Assembly (NCBI GenBank): GCA_030549775.1
Contig: CM060173.1
Location: 67,398,367 to 67,462,366 of the forward strand
Direction: 5' to 3'
Source: Tamarix chinensis
Taxonomy: Eukaryota > Streptophyta > Magnoliopsida > Caryophyllales > Tamaricaceae
Length of the DNA stretch: 64,000 nucleotides
Positions 50,231-63,400 of this stretch are shown one piece after another. Within the stretch, counting starts at the first letter, position 1. Each line of letters opens with the position of its first letter. Under the pieces are notes generated by a model that did no database searches, was not told the DNA's origin, and saw nothing but the letters and a program-made list of their open reading frames with translations. The translations under genes were made by a program, and so were the position numbers.

Positions 50231-50990
50231 CTAAGGCTAAAATAATAGAACCAAAACAAATCATTAGTAAGGCATAAGTGATAAGGAAATCAGAGTACGA
50301 AAGTCAAGAGTTACGTTCGGAAGTACAATTTAAAATTCCAAATGTCAGAGGAATTAAAATGACGGAAGGATAAGGTACGATAAAACCCTTGGAAATTTAA
50401 ATACAACACTTGTAACTTCCAAAGACAAATACGATTAAACAAAACAAATTCTGAAGGGTAAATATCCGGACCACTTACTCACTCAAGTCAAGCCTTCCAC
50501 CCCAATTTAGTAACTGATCAAAACCTGCATCAAAGGTATGCTCCCCACCGTCGGTGGATCATCATAGGACCCATTCAACCAGCGTAGTATCAGTACGGGT
50601 CTAATACTGAGTAAGTCCCACTACCCTATCTTATGGGAGAGACGTAACTATAGAATCGAGTTCATATTATGATACAATACATTGATATATTATCATACGT
50701 ACTCACAACCCACAGCATGAATCTAGCCATACACCTATAGTAACATATGAGACATATGTAACGTCACATTTAAACATATAAGTGTGGTATATCCGAAATA
50801 TAAAGTGGCTCATGCGCCTCAAGTAGGAATAATCCATATTATTGGAAACTCAATGCGTGACATACTCACGTAAGCAGCATGTAGTAATACAGATAATAAA
50901 AGCTGATCGTAGTCCAATTAGACTTATTTCCTTTGAGTCTTTATTAAAAGTAGTCATTTCACACCACAGTCTTTATTAATCCACGTGAGT

Positions 50991-51375
50991 GCGGGAACCC
51001 CACTATTATAGCTGGTGGACTGGAATATATAAACTCAGGGCAGAACGCTCCTGACCACTATTATTTGCTGGTGGACCGGTCTCCAGGGCAGAACGCTCCT
51101 GGCCACTATTATTTGCCGGTGGACCGGTCTAGCCTCGACTCACATGGTGTTCCACTGTAAGTATTTAGTATATTTCCCATGTCTTATAAGTTTTACGTTT
51201 GGTTTTCTGAGCACGGAAACCCCCACTATTATAGCCGGTGGACCGGAAATCATACAGGGCAAAACGCTCCTGACCGCTATTGTTCGCCGGTGGCACGGTC
51301 TCCAGGGCACCCCGGCTCCTGGCCACTATTATTCGCCGGTGGACCGGTCTGGGCCCGACTCGGCATCTTCCTCTT
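50991..51375. repeat. 223-bp tandem duplication with CCGGTGGACCGGT modules in LTR C
   Basis: CACTATTATAGC begins at 51001 and again at 51224. Each unit carries three modules of the type CCTGGCCACTATTATTYGCCGGTGGACCGGTCT. GACCGGTC is palindromic. Confidence 0.8.
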
Positions 51376-52729
51376 TAAGTGATTAGTATCTTAACGTATC
51401 TTATTTGAAAGTGTTTTACCCTTGACATGCATGGCTAACTATATCCACACTTATCCTCCCACGAGGGCCCGTCCCATATCTTGGAACTCGTGCACCCCTT
51501 ATCACACCTCGATATCCATTTCCCCTCTATACTTAAACATAATAAAAACCAACTCCTAGAGTATGAATTAAGGCACAACACCTCGTGACATCGGACTCCA
51601 CCCGCCATTAGCCTCTAGGGTTTCCCTTGAAACCCTAATTGGACCTATGTGGTCCAACCTCCTCTTACTTCACTGCTATTAATTCATCTATCCTCAACAC
51701 CTCATCTCATTCAGGTCCAATCCCCAAATCATATCACTTTACCCATCGATTCTACCTGTGACCCTAAAACTCTAGTTGGCCACTTCAACTCTAGTACCTT
51801 TCTTTTCCCACAAGTAACCTCTCCTTTTCACCCAATGTTTCTTCTCCCTCAAAACTCCCATAATCATCCCTTATAACATAAACTCTCACTCTCAACCCGC
51901 ACTTCACTCACCCTTAATCATTTTTCTTTCACTTTTTTTTTCAGATTACTAATTCTTCCCAAAACCCTAATCGGGTCCCTTATATGACCCTACGTACTAT
52001 ATTTCACCTCGAGTCTCTAGACTCCCAAACAGACCTCCCACTATCTTCCTCACGTCCCACGGTAACTTTTCATACGTAAGGTTCACCCCCATGCGGACCT
52101 TAACCTTCCCATGCAAACCCTATCATTTCCACCATGCCAACTCTATCATTTCCATGCAAACCCTAGTTTCCCCCATGCAACCTTATTTTTATTCCCACTC
52201 TTCTATTTATTTGATTCCCCCTTTTCCTCATCATCTCAAAAAATATGAATTCCTTAGGTCGTCCATACCTATGTTAACCGACGTACTTCCCTTTGGTTAT
52301 CTTAATTGCTTATTTTTCTTTTTCAAGTCCCCACTTCACAACACTTCCTCACATAACCTAGCATGCATGTCGTAGGGGTCACATCACATCACATCATATT
52401 TGTACCATACCATATTAGTACACACAAACGAGAGCACGAGAACGTACCTCGGTTACATGCTGCGCTACATAAATACACAGATAACATTCAGGTTATAGCA
52501 TACAACCGCACAAAGCATACACGACAGGTAAAACATGCAATACACATAGGTGGCCTTAGTTACGTCCTTACCTAAATCGGCGCCGGGCTTGGAGCACGCT
52601 CCTACGCCTCCTGGGGGCTTTGACTCGGTTCACCTATAAGAGGGAAATGCTAAGGGTCAATCTCCCTCTACCCGAATTACCATAATTTTCCTACCTTACC
52701 CCTATCATGGCCTAATACTAAGGCTAATA

Positions 52730-53476
52730 TTAATAATAGGGGTTTATAAATAAAGGGTAGGGTTATTACTATTCTCACGATAGTTTGAACGGATTATTAC
52801 TGATTAAAGTAGGTTTTAGCAAAAATCCAGAGTATTAAGGTGAGGGTTTCAATATTATTAATAATAATTACTAATAATACTAACTATAATAAGAATACTA
52901 CTAATAATAATAGTACTCATAATAAGAATAATAATGGCTATAATGATAATAATGATGATAATAGTAATTGAAATCGTAGTAGCATTAGTGATAGTAATAT
53001 TACCGATAATAATAAAATACTAACACAACCATAATCATTCTGATGATAATATCAATAATAACTATAATAATAATAGTAGTAGTAGAAGTAGTAATAGTAA
53101 TAATAATAACACTAATAATAATAATAATAATACGATTGATAGTAAGAATACTAGAAATAATACTAATAGAAATAATAGAAATAATAATAATAGTTAGAAA
53201 GATAAACATAATGACACTAGTATTAACCATAGTAGTAATAATAGTAATGATAGCGATAATGATAGTAACAATAATAACGATAATAACAATAACAATAATA
53301 ATAATTACAATAATAATAATAATAATAATAATACAATAGTTGTGGCAATACTAAGCATAACAAAATACTAAGGTAATATTATTAAGTTATAATGTTGAGG
53401 ATAATAACAATGGTAATAATCGATAAAATAATAAATGCATTAAATACAACAACAACAACAACAAAATAATAACAAG

Positions 53477-53520
<44 letters not shown>

Positions 53521-53780
53521 GATAATAGTAGTGCTAACAATAATAAGGATAATAATAGTAATACTAGTAATATTAACAATAATAATAACTTAATAGGATC
53601 TTGTATTGCTTAATACCATTAATTAGAAGTTCTTAGGGGAAATGTTAGGGCATGTTAATAATAATAATGATGATAATAATGGTAGTATTAATAGTAATTA
53701 TAGTGATAGTATTAATAACAATTAGGTTAATGATAATTATAATAACATTAACAATAATAGTTAATAATAATATTAAAATT
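52730..53780. repeat. AAT/ATT-type imperfect microsatellite belt in LTR C
   Basis: About 1 kb is dominated by AAT, AAC, ATG and AGT triplets with long pure AATAAT runs near 53480-53520 and 53310-53335. Its position, downstream of the LTR's TATA box, corresponds to the TTC array of A and the TAC array of B. Confidence 0.85.
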
Positions 53781-54280
53781 TATTAACCACTTATATTATT
53801 CCAGGTCTAGGGTTTTAGGGAGTTGGACCACCTGGCTGGGGGGAGTGGCACCGGCGGCGGCGGCGGCGGAGGAGGAAGAAAAAGAATTTTGGGAAAGGTG
53901 GCTATGGAGGCTAAGGGGGGAGAAACTAGGGGAAAATGGAAGTGTAGGGTGGTAGAGCAGGAAGTCCTGGTGGTTTTGGGGGGTGGTGAAGGTGCTGCAA
54001 GTGGCGGCACAGCCGCCGGCGGCGGCGCGAAGGCAGAGCAGGGCTAGAAGGGGTCGATTTGGGGAGGGGTTTTCGCACGGCCAGGGCGGCACGTGCGGCG
54101 CGAGGCAGGGAAGCTAAGGGGGTTGGTTGTGTAGAGGGGGGTGCAGGGAAGGTGTTGGTGGCGCGGGTAGGCGTTAACGGTGGCCGAAGGCGGAGGAAAG
54201 GGCGACTGAAGGTGAGGCGGCGTGCGTTGGAACTTTCTCTGGGTTCCAGATTTGTGAACCCGATTAAGGCGGTGGTGAGG

Positions 54281-54290
54281 GCTATTTATA
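54281..54290 (-). promoter_or_regulatory. TATA box of LTR C
   Basis: The minus strand reads TATAAATAGCCC about 1.1 kb from the LTR start, downstream of the GC-rich ACGCGGCG region. Confidence 0.55.
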
Positions 54291-55392
54291 GGCCAAATTG
54301 AACGGAAAACGACAAGCTTCGAGGGGGAGGTTAGGGGTTAGGGTTAGGGTAGGTTGTCCGGCGTAGTTGGCCGTCGCATGGTCTGAAAATTTTTAGACCA
54401 TGATTCGTCTGCACAGGGGCTTACGTGCGGGAGAAGGGCTACGATGATTGGTCATGTCCACAGGGAAGTCAACGGGGAGAAGAGGGGCGAAATGACCGGT
54501 GCTAATGGCGTGGCATTGAAGCTTCCTTTTCCGGCGAAAAATTTGGGTTGCAGGCGGCAGAGGGACAACGACGTCACGAGGAAGAAGAAGAGGAAGAGGT
54601 TGGACCGGCGGTTCAGGGAAAAGGAAAAAGGGAAGGGGGAACCGGCCGGGCGGCGGCGGTTATTTCCCCCATTAATGAAACGCGGCGTTTTGGGTGAGTT
54701 TTGGGCAAAACGCGGCGTCTGCGTCGGTCTGGCAACGGTTATTTTTCCTTATTGCGACGCGGCGTTTCAGCGACTTTAGCATCGAAACGCAGCGCTTTGT
54801 CTCACGGGCGGCTGGGCTCGCTGGGCCGCGGACGAGAAGAGGAAAGGAGGGCGGCGTTGGGCCGGTCGAGGCCCAACTTCGGCGGGGAAGGTAGAAAAAG
54901 GAAAAAAGAAGGAAAAGAAAAAGGAAAAAAGGAAAAGAAAGGCTTTATTTAGGGTTTTGGATTTTGCTTAAATTATTTAGAATATTTTTGGGCTATTTAG
55001 AATATTAATATTTATAAAATATTAAATAAATTCCTTTTTTTGCTTAGTTTAGACTATTTTAGATAAATTTCCTTAACCTCCATACTAATTAGGAAAAATA
55101 CCCAGATTTTCTTCCAATTAAATTATTTATAAAGTGTATATTAATTGAAGCTATTTTATCCTTCTTATTTTAAATAAAATAATTTACTTAATTAATTTCT
55201 AAAATAAAACCCTTAATTATCTTAAAATACCAAAAGTCCTCCTACTTAGAACACTTATAAATTCCTTCTTGATTTATCCTAATTAATTCCCTTTTTCTTT
55301 CCAATAAAAGTAGTTTATCTTAAATAAATTTTCTAATAATTCCCTATTCGGCCATGATTTCCTAATTTAGGGTTTTGGGGTATTTCAGCTAA

Positions 55393-56525
55393 GGCTATTG
55401 TTGTCACTCGATATCTGATGAACTGATTTGATATTTAAATCAATTCAATTAGAAAAACCAAAATAACCAATCTAATATTTTTTTTAAAATCAAATGATTG
55501 AATTAGTCAACAAAATGACAAGCAAATTGGTAGAAAGTTTCAAATATCCAATAGATTATATGTGATTCGATCCAAAATTTTGAATATCTGAAGTATTAGA
55601 TATTCGAACGTTATTTTTTATTCTCAGATATTCAAAATATCTATCTTCTCTTTATGTTGTTAGTTAAATACAATTTTTTATAAGTTCCCACACCTTAAAA
55701 GGGATTTTGTTTTTTATTTGACAAAATCACTTCTCTCAATTTTCAAATATCTATCTTCTCTTTTCTCCATTTTCTTCCTTCTTCCTTTAATCCTAAATCT
55801 TCAATATTTCAATTTTCAATACACATTATATAAGATCAAATTCAATAATTAATCCATATTCCATAATAAAAAACTACACAAAATAATAATCATTGATATT
55901 AATAATAATATTATATCAGCCATAAAAAATAATATTAATAATAACAATAATGATTATTATTATTATTATTATTAATCATTATATAATATATAGTAATTGA
56001 TATTTAAAAATGTATTATTATTTTTAATTATTATTAATATAACATTTATTATTCATTAGTAATAATTATTCATAATAATAAGTAACATTAAAAATTAATT
56101 ATATTTAATAATTAATAGTTTTAATAATACTTGAAATAAATATTAATCATTATTAATATTATGAACAATAATTAATATTAATATTAATTTTTATAGATAA
56201 TAATAATAATATGTTAGTAAGTCATAATCAATAATTATAGTTATTACTATATTATGTATTATAATTTATATTAATTAAGAATAATAATTATAATAATAGT
56301 TTTTAATTACTACTACTACTACTAATAATAATAATAATATACATCATAACTATTAATAATAATTCTCATATCATTGTTAATATCGCATTATTCATAACTT
56401 TTTATAATAATAATAATAATAATTAATATGACTAATTAATAATAACTAATCATAAAACAACTAATGGATCAGTAATCTGTTGGTGAAGATACTTACCCAT
56501 TAAGAAAGAATATCTACAATCGAGT
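55393..56525. other. AT-rich intergenic DNA with AAT/ATT runs
   Basis: No gene. 55890-56420 is rich in AATAAT and ATTATT tracts with TACTACTACTAC at about 56310. Several stretches can pair with each other. It is the intergenic spacer upstream of the 14-3-3 promoter. Confidence 0.6.
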
Positions 56526-57027
56526 AGCTTGTTCGAAATAGATTGATACAAGTGGATGATCTAATGAAAATTAGTTAATGTAATTCCCCGTCAAGTATAA
56601 ATTTATGTAAAAAAATAATATTTTAAACTTATAAATAATTTAAATGTTGAAATTAATATAATTATTTAATTTAAGTTGAACTATACATATAAACAACTAA
56701 TTAAAGCAAATAACATACAAAATTACAAAATATCAATCACCAAATTATTTATACTAAAGCTTAAGAATAAGTAATTAGCTTGTTCGAAATAGATTGATAC
56801 AAGTGGATGATCTAATGAAAATTAGTTAATGTAATTCCCCGTCAAGTATAAATTTATGTAAAAAAATAATATTTTAAACTTATAAATAATTTAAATGTTG
56901 AAATTAATATAATTATTTAATTTAAGTTGAACTATACATATAAACAACTAATTAAAGCAAATAACATACAAAATTACAAAATATCAATCACCAAATTATT
57001 TATACTAAAGCTTAAGAATAAGTAATT
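56526..57027. repeat. Perfect tandem duplication of 251 bp
   Basis: 56526-56776 and 56777-57027 are identical by direct comparison of every row, starting AGCTTGTTCGAAATAG and ending TTAAGAATAAGTAATT. There is no open frame. It ends about 60 bases before a TATA-like box and 448 bases before the 14-3-3 start codon. Confidence 0.95.
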
Positions 57028-57086
57028 TTATATAAAAAAATTAATAACAAAATTAGATGCATATAAATCTTTATACATCAAGACAA

Positions 57087-57094
57087 TATAAAAG
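57087..57094 (+). promoter_or_regulatory. Candidate TATA box of the 14-3-3 gene
   Basis: TATAAAAG, 388 bases before the ATG. The following 57200-57470 is CT- and GA-rich, as in many plant 5' leaders. There is no other good TATA match closer to the gene. The transcription start is not shown by the sequence. Confidence 0.4.
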
Positions 57095-57474
57095 CTGAAT
57101 GCTTGTTTGTTTTACCGGACGTCGGATTATTGATTATTGATGGACGAACCTCGCAACCATCAACAAAATATTCCGTGTCGCCATCATAACCTTCGTAGCC
57201 GATCCTCTTATTTCTCTGTTACCTTTTGAGACCAGAGAGTCAAGTGTCTCTGTTATTTTCTCTTTTTTATCTCTCCACCTCGTCATTTCTCCGTTGAAGG
57301 GAAAGAGAGAATCTTCGAACTTTAAGAGATAGAATAAAGAAAATAGAAAAGGAAGGAAAAGGTGCCATTGATTGAAAGTTGAAAAGGAAGTTTGAGTGGC
57401 GGTAACTTTTCCTTCTCCTTTCCGACTTTGATCACTCAGATCTACTGCTACGTCTTACTCTCATCCCCTCATCT

Positions 57475-60400
57475 ATGGCTTCTGGTAAAGAACGCGAGAA
57501 CTTTGTCTATGTCGCCAAGCTAGCTGAGCAGGCCGAGCGATATGACGGTTAGTCTTTTTCTCTCTAGCTATCTATTTCTTGATTTCGGTAGAGTTTCTCT
57601 ATCTCTTTCCTTTAAGATCTATTCTTCTGACTATTTATTGACTGATGGAAGATCTTTGTATATTTTTTTGCTGAATTATGGTAGACTGAAACATTACTGT
57701 TCTGCTTGAATTTTGACTCAGATTGATAATTTATCATTTTGTTATTTGTGAATGGATGAATGATGGTGGCCGTTAGCGGTTTTATGCTTTATCTGTACGT
57801 TGCTTTGATTATGTTACGAATGCTTGATCTATTGCTTGACTGTATGAAATATCTATTATTTTGTTTTTCGGGTCTATTTTTTTTCCCTGACAATTGAAGT
57901 TGCTTTGATTGTTCCTCTCTTCTGTTGGAATTGGAATAACTTTTTATGCGGTTCTTGATTGACTGGTTACCAATCAATATTGACCAGAAATGGTGGATTC
58001 CATGAAGAGTGTTGCTAAGTTGGATGTTGAGTTGACAATTGAAGAGCGGAATTTACTTTCTGTTGGTTATAAAAATGTTGTTGGTGCTAGGAGAGCATCG
58101 TGGAGGATCTTATCTTCCATTGAGCAGAAGGAAGAAGCTAAAGGCAATGAAATTAATGTTAAGAGGATCAGAGATTATCGCAACAAGGTCGAGACCGAGC
58201 TTTCCAACATTTGTAGTGAAATTATGGCCGTCATTAATGAGCATCTCATTCCATCAGCATCGGCGGGTGAATCTACAGTCTTCTACTACAAGATGTAGGC
58301 GGCTCTTTATTTTTTACTCTAGTTCACTCTTCACTCGACCTCATATTATTGACTTATTTCTTTTCTATCTCAAGGTTCTCGATCATGGCGTTATTATTGT
58401 TCCATTGATGCTTGCAGGAAAGGTGATTACTATAGGTACTTGGCTGAATTTAAGTCGGGTGATGAGAGAAAAGAAGCAGCTGACCAGTCCATGAAGGCTT
58501 ATGAGGTACATTAGAGGTTTTGCATCTATATTTGTTTTGGTATGTCTATTTAGTATTTGATGTGTGTATATGTGTTTTGACGAGTGTAGTTCTCAAGCTT
58601 TATGTTGTCGGACTTCCTAGTAATAAGTGAGAACGAAGTTTGCAACCTTTTGTTATACACTGCTTGAAGGAGCTGTGTTGTGATCATTCTGATGATTTTG
58701 TCTTTGGGTTGAGTCATTCACTCCACCTTAGGGGTGTTATGCTGTTAGCTCTCATGAAGTTGGTAGATCATCCTGTATGAGGTCATGATAAAGCAGCAGT
58801 TGCCAAGACTCAACTATATAATAGATATGTTAGCTCAATTCTTTTTCAATATTATGCTTAAGGTGTTATTTCATTACCTTGTGTACTTCTGCTTATTCAT
58901 AATGCTTAGCACTAGAGTTGACAAAAGTTGACCCGACCTAAACTCGATCCAAAACTTATCTAGCCAGACCCGACACTAACCTGACTTGAACCCATAACCC
59001 GCCATTAATCCAACCCGTTGTCAACCTAACCCGACTCAATAAAACCAAATTTGATATTAACCTATTATGATAATAAAAAAAATTACTTGTCTTATTATTT
59101 ATTTAAAACTTTTAAAAATATATTATTATTTAAATTTTACTTATTTTTCTTACTTTTATTGTGAACTTATTTATATACCAACAATATTTTAATTTTGCCT
59201 ATTTATTCGCATAAAAACACAACATTAAAAAGTTATAATAATAAACAAATGAAAATTAATAATACATTATTAATCATATGTTTACATGAAGTTAAAATTT
59301 ATGTTTTCTTTCGAGGTTAATGAGTTAGATTAATTTTGGTAGTCAATATCCGATTTGACCCATATCCAAAGTGATTCAAACTAGGATTAACTCAACCTGA
59401 ATCCAACTAACCCATTAAAACTTAAAAAGATCCAATTCATTAAGTTAACTCTAACCTGACCCATCAAATTAACACGAACATGCAATCACTTTACTACGAG
59501 CTTACTCGGCCCAAACCCGACCCAATAGGGATGTAAATGAGGCAGGTTTAGGGTGGTTACGCCCATACCTGTACCTCGAACGAGTATCTACTAAACATTT
59601 ATATTTGTATCCGTGGGATATCTGTTACCCGACAGATAATCCATTTATCCGTTAACAGATATCATCAAGTGGATAGATTCGTTACCCGACGGATACACCT
59701 ATTTTAAAATTAAGGATAAAAGGGTAAGTATATATATGGTAAACGGGTGTGGATATGGATATTCCATACTTGTACCTGTATCCAAACTCGATGGGTATTT
59801 TTTTTCCATCTACCATATCCATTTATCCATATCCGTTTAAATATCTGATGGATAAAAACCATCAGATTTTTGGTAAAATCCGTCCTATTTAGATTCCTAG
59901 ACTTGACTCAACCCGAATTATCTCAACCCAAATCCAACCGGACCCGATAAAATTAAACCGATATAACCCGGATCTGCAATGAAACAAACCCAAACCCAAA
60001 CCCGAAAATAAGACGACCCGAAAACGATCCTCCTCGAACCCGACCCGCCCGACTCGATTGCCACCTATACTTAGCGTTCAAACGCCATTCACTACATGCA
60101 CTAGCTCCACTGCATGCCGCCCTTATCTTTGAACCCAACAAACCAATGTTGAAATCTGGTTACGAGGTTCACTTGCTTTGACACCAAGCTGGATGAAAGG
60201 CAAGAATAGTCTCTGAGGCACAAAACACCAGCTCCCTGGGTCTTTGGTAGGGTAGGATAGGCAATTCACTAGCCGTAAAGGCACACTTAACTTGCTGTTT
60301 TCTGTTTTTATAGCTATTAGATGCAAACAGTGGATACAACCCTGAGATCCAGGAGTAGTCATGTTTCAGACATTGTAGCTCAGAAAGACATCTGTTTGAC

Positions 60401-63400
60401 AAGAATTAGAAGAGGAAGAAGAATTTCCTTCCTAGGCCTTTATAAACACTGCCCCCAGGTAATATCATAATATTTCTAGTACACTATGACTTATGCATGC
60501 CTTTTAAAAATGGATGTTTGTTGAGACATGATATGGTATTTTCACCTTATGTCAAAGGTACGACATCAGCACTCACTAATGTTATTCAATAGGGACTGTG
60601 GATAACATGCACATTCTTTATGGCATTGATTTTCTTCCGTAATCTGTTACTAAGCCCAGCATGTGGTTATTAGGGCCTCTCTAGGCCTTTATAAACTGTG
60701 CCCCCAAGTAATATCACTGGTAAGCTATGACTCAGGCACTGCCTTTTAAAAAAGTATGTTTGTCAAGGCATGATATGGTTTTATCACCTTATGTCAAAGA
60801 TAGGGCATCAGCACTGATGTTATTATATAGGGATTGTGAATAACCTGCACATTCTTGATGGCAGTGATTTTCTTCCATAATCTGTTCCTAAGCCCAACAT
60901 GAGGTTTTTTGGTTTCTAATGTTACCATCCTTCTTAATTTGTCCAGGCAGCTACCACTGCAGCTGAGGCTGAACTACCTCCTACACATCCTATTCGATTG
61001 GGATTGGCTCTTAACTTTTCGGTGTTTTACTATGAGATTTTAAATTCACCAGAAAGGTTTGAGAGAATATATAATGTGCCTGGAATTTATGAAGACCTAT
61101 AATTCCTCGTGCTTCTAATGCTTTTTTCCCTTTCATTTCATCTATCAGGGCCTGCCACCTTGCAAAGCAAGCCTTTGATGAAGCTATTTCAGAGCTTGAT
61201 TCTCTGAATGAAGACTCATACAAAGATAGCACTTTGATTATGCAGTTGCTTAGAGACAATCTCACATTGTGGACTTCTGACATTCCTGAGGATGGAGGTA
61301 ATTATGATTGAGCACGAAAACTTAAGATGTCGTATTGTTAACTATCCTTAATTGTGTGATATAATTGTCTGTATTGTCCTTCAGGTTGTTCTTTGTAACA
61401 TTCTTTTGATATTTTCTTGTATGACATCACAAGTATGTTATTTTTTTTTCTTGGCTAGGAAATTATTTCTGATTTTCTTTGTTAACTAGTGAATGGAGGA
61501 ATCTGAATCTAATTAATTTTAATTAACTTATAGCAAAATGTTTTTTTTTTTTTTTTGTAGAAGTTTGTATATAATAATAATAATAACTCAGTTCATGCTC
61601 AACTCAATGCATCTCTTCAAACTATATCTGATGCAAGGGCCCTGTGTGACTATAAAATTCAATTTGAGGCATACACTATTCTTAATTTATTTGATTTTGA
61701 TATTGGAATGTAATTAAACTGTTTAGAGGTGGATATTATCTCAAAATTTGTGGGGCAAACCACATGCAAAATTAAAAAACTGGGTCATATTCTGTTGGAT
61801 TTCTGTTATGATTTATGGACTTTATGTTCATTTGGATGCACATGTGAATAGCTAGACGTTGTTTGTTAACTTCTATCATGGAATGTTTGTTTTGAAGTCT
61901 TGATCATGGAATTTTCCTCTTTCAAGTTTTTATGTATTTGCAGTTTTCTCTTTTGAAATATGCAAGTCTAAAATTAACTCAACATAAATAGGAAAAAGGA
62001 AATGGTGTGGAGGTGGAGCCCTTCTTTTAATCATCGGGTTGAAATAAGAGGTAGATAATGTAGAGGCCATCAGAGAGAAGACAGCTTAAGTTAGATGGTA
62101 AGAGTTAAGGGAATATATTTGACCGACAGAAAGAGAAACAGAATGGTTAGATTGAGAAGATGATGGTATTATGCAAAAGACCAAATGAAGGAGTTGAGCT
62201 TTTACCTATCTTATTCCTTTTCTTCTATCCCCCTCCTTTTGTTGGCCAGGGGAAGGGGTGGGGTTGTTGAGGGCATTGGCACTTTGCAAACAGGTTTGTT
62301 TTCCGACTATCTTCTGATACAATTAATAAGAAAAAGAAAAATAAAATTTCTTAATGGCATTTCCATGTAGGACATTGGTAAGGTGAGTTATCTGTGTAGC
62401 ATTGTTGGACTAGAACGGAAGGTAATGCATTAATAAACCATGAAGCATTGCAGAGCACGCTGAATTGTGGAGCTTAACTGTCCAATGAACCTGAATATTG
62501 TACAAAATTTGATGGGAAGACTAATGGAATATGCTGTGAATTTATAAACCATGTTCTTGCTGTTTGGGCAGCATTTGGTAGAGGAACATACAATAATGGA
62601 GTTGGGATTTGAAGTCCATGGAGTAGCAGCACTGTAGCTATATGAATATATAGAATAAACCAATTTAGGATTACTTTGATGTTATTTTCTTGGTAAGTGA
62701 TAATATCAAATTATAGTAAATATCCATTAATAAAAGAGTAATTATTTAACATGTCAATCATTATTATATATAACCAAAATCATTATAAATTCTAAATAAG
62801 CAGTTTATTTTACCAGTTAGCTAAAGAATAAGGATGAACAAGTAAATAAAAACTTGAGCAAAATTAGACTTCTAGTTGATTTAATTATTATACATGTTAT
62901 TGACTGAAAAAAGATGACTTGTGCTTAAATAACAAATGCAATATTTTATTCATTCAACCAATTTAATAGTTTATCAGGCCATATGATAAACCCGTGCCTG
63001 CATACTAGAGAGGATGCTCCCATCACTCCAGTGCTCTGGAGAAGGTTTTAAGTATTTGTACTGTGACATAATCTAATATATTTTTTAGAGCCTGGCTCCG
63101 TCCTTAGGGTTAGGAGAAGGGAGTTACTTTGTCAACTGATCGAAATTTATTAAAGTTGAAATATTGCCTAGGTTGAAACGTCTGGTGCTGTATTTCCTTT
63201 CTGTAGTAGGGCCATTGAATAAGTTGAAGGTTGAAACGTAATATTTTGTATTATGCTTAAACAGATGATGGGCAGAAGGGAAATGGTGCTGCCAAAACTA
63301 GTGCTGGTGAAGATGCCGAGGTTGTTTACGTTTGATTTTGATGCAATTAGTTTCTTTCACTCATTTTTTAAACTACTAAATGGAGCTTTTTCATGTATCT

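Larger units (their letters stand above)
50085..55387 (-). mobile_element. Solo-type LTR C, 5303 bp, minus orientation, TSD GCTAA
   Basis: The left edge TGTAACACCCCC (3' end) and right edge GGTTTTGGGGTATTTCA (5' end) are flanked by GCTAA at 50080-50084 and 55388-55392, a perfect 5-bp duplication. On the minus strand its start TGAAATACCCCAAAACCCTAA equals that of LTR B nearly base for base. Features along the minus strand: AT-rich start, GC-rich leader with ACGCGGCG words (54840-53820), TATA box at 54290-54281, AAT-type microsatellites (53780-52730), the 223-bp tandem repeat (51375-50991) and the twin hairpins (50230-50085). No gene is encoded. The exact target duplication and retained CpGs suggest recent insertion. 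Confidence 0.88.

Noticed and set aside
53823..54952. Glycine/arginine-rich open frames in the GC island of LTR C.
   Set aside because: High GC content lowers stop codon frequency; frames overlap on the plus strand, opposite to the LTR's own direction, with no recognisable domain.
58039..58494. A 151-codon open frame overlapping 14-3-3 exons 2 and 3.
   Set aside because: It is a shifted-frame shadow of exon 2 and crosses intron 2.
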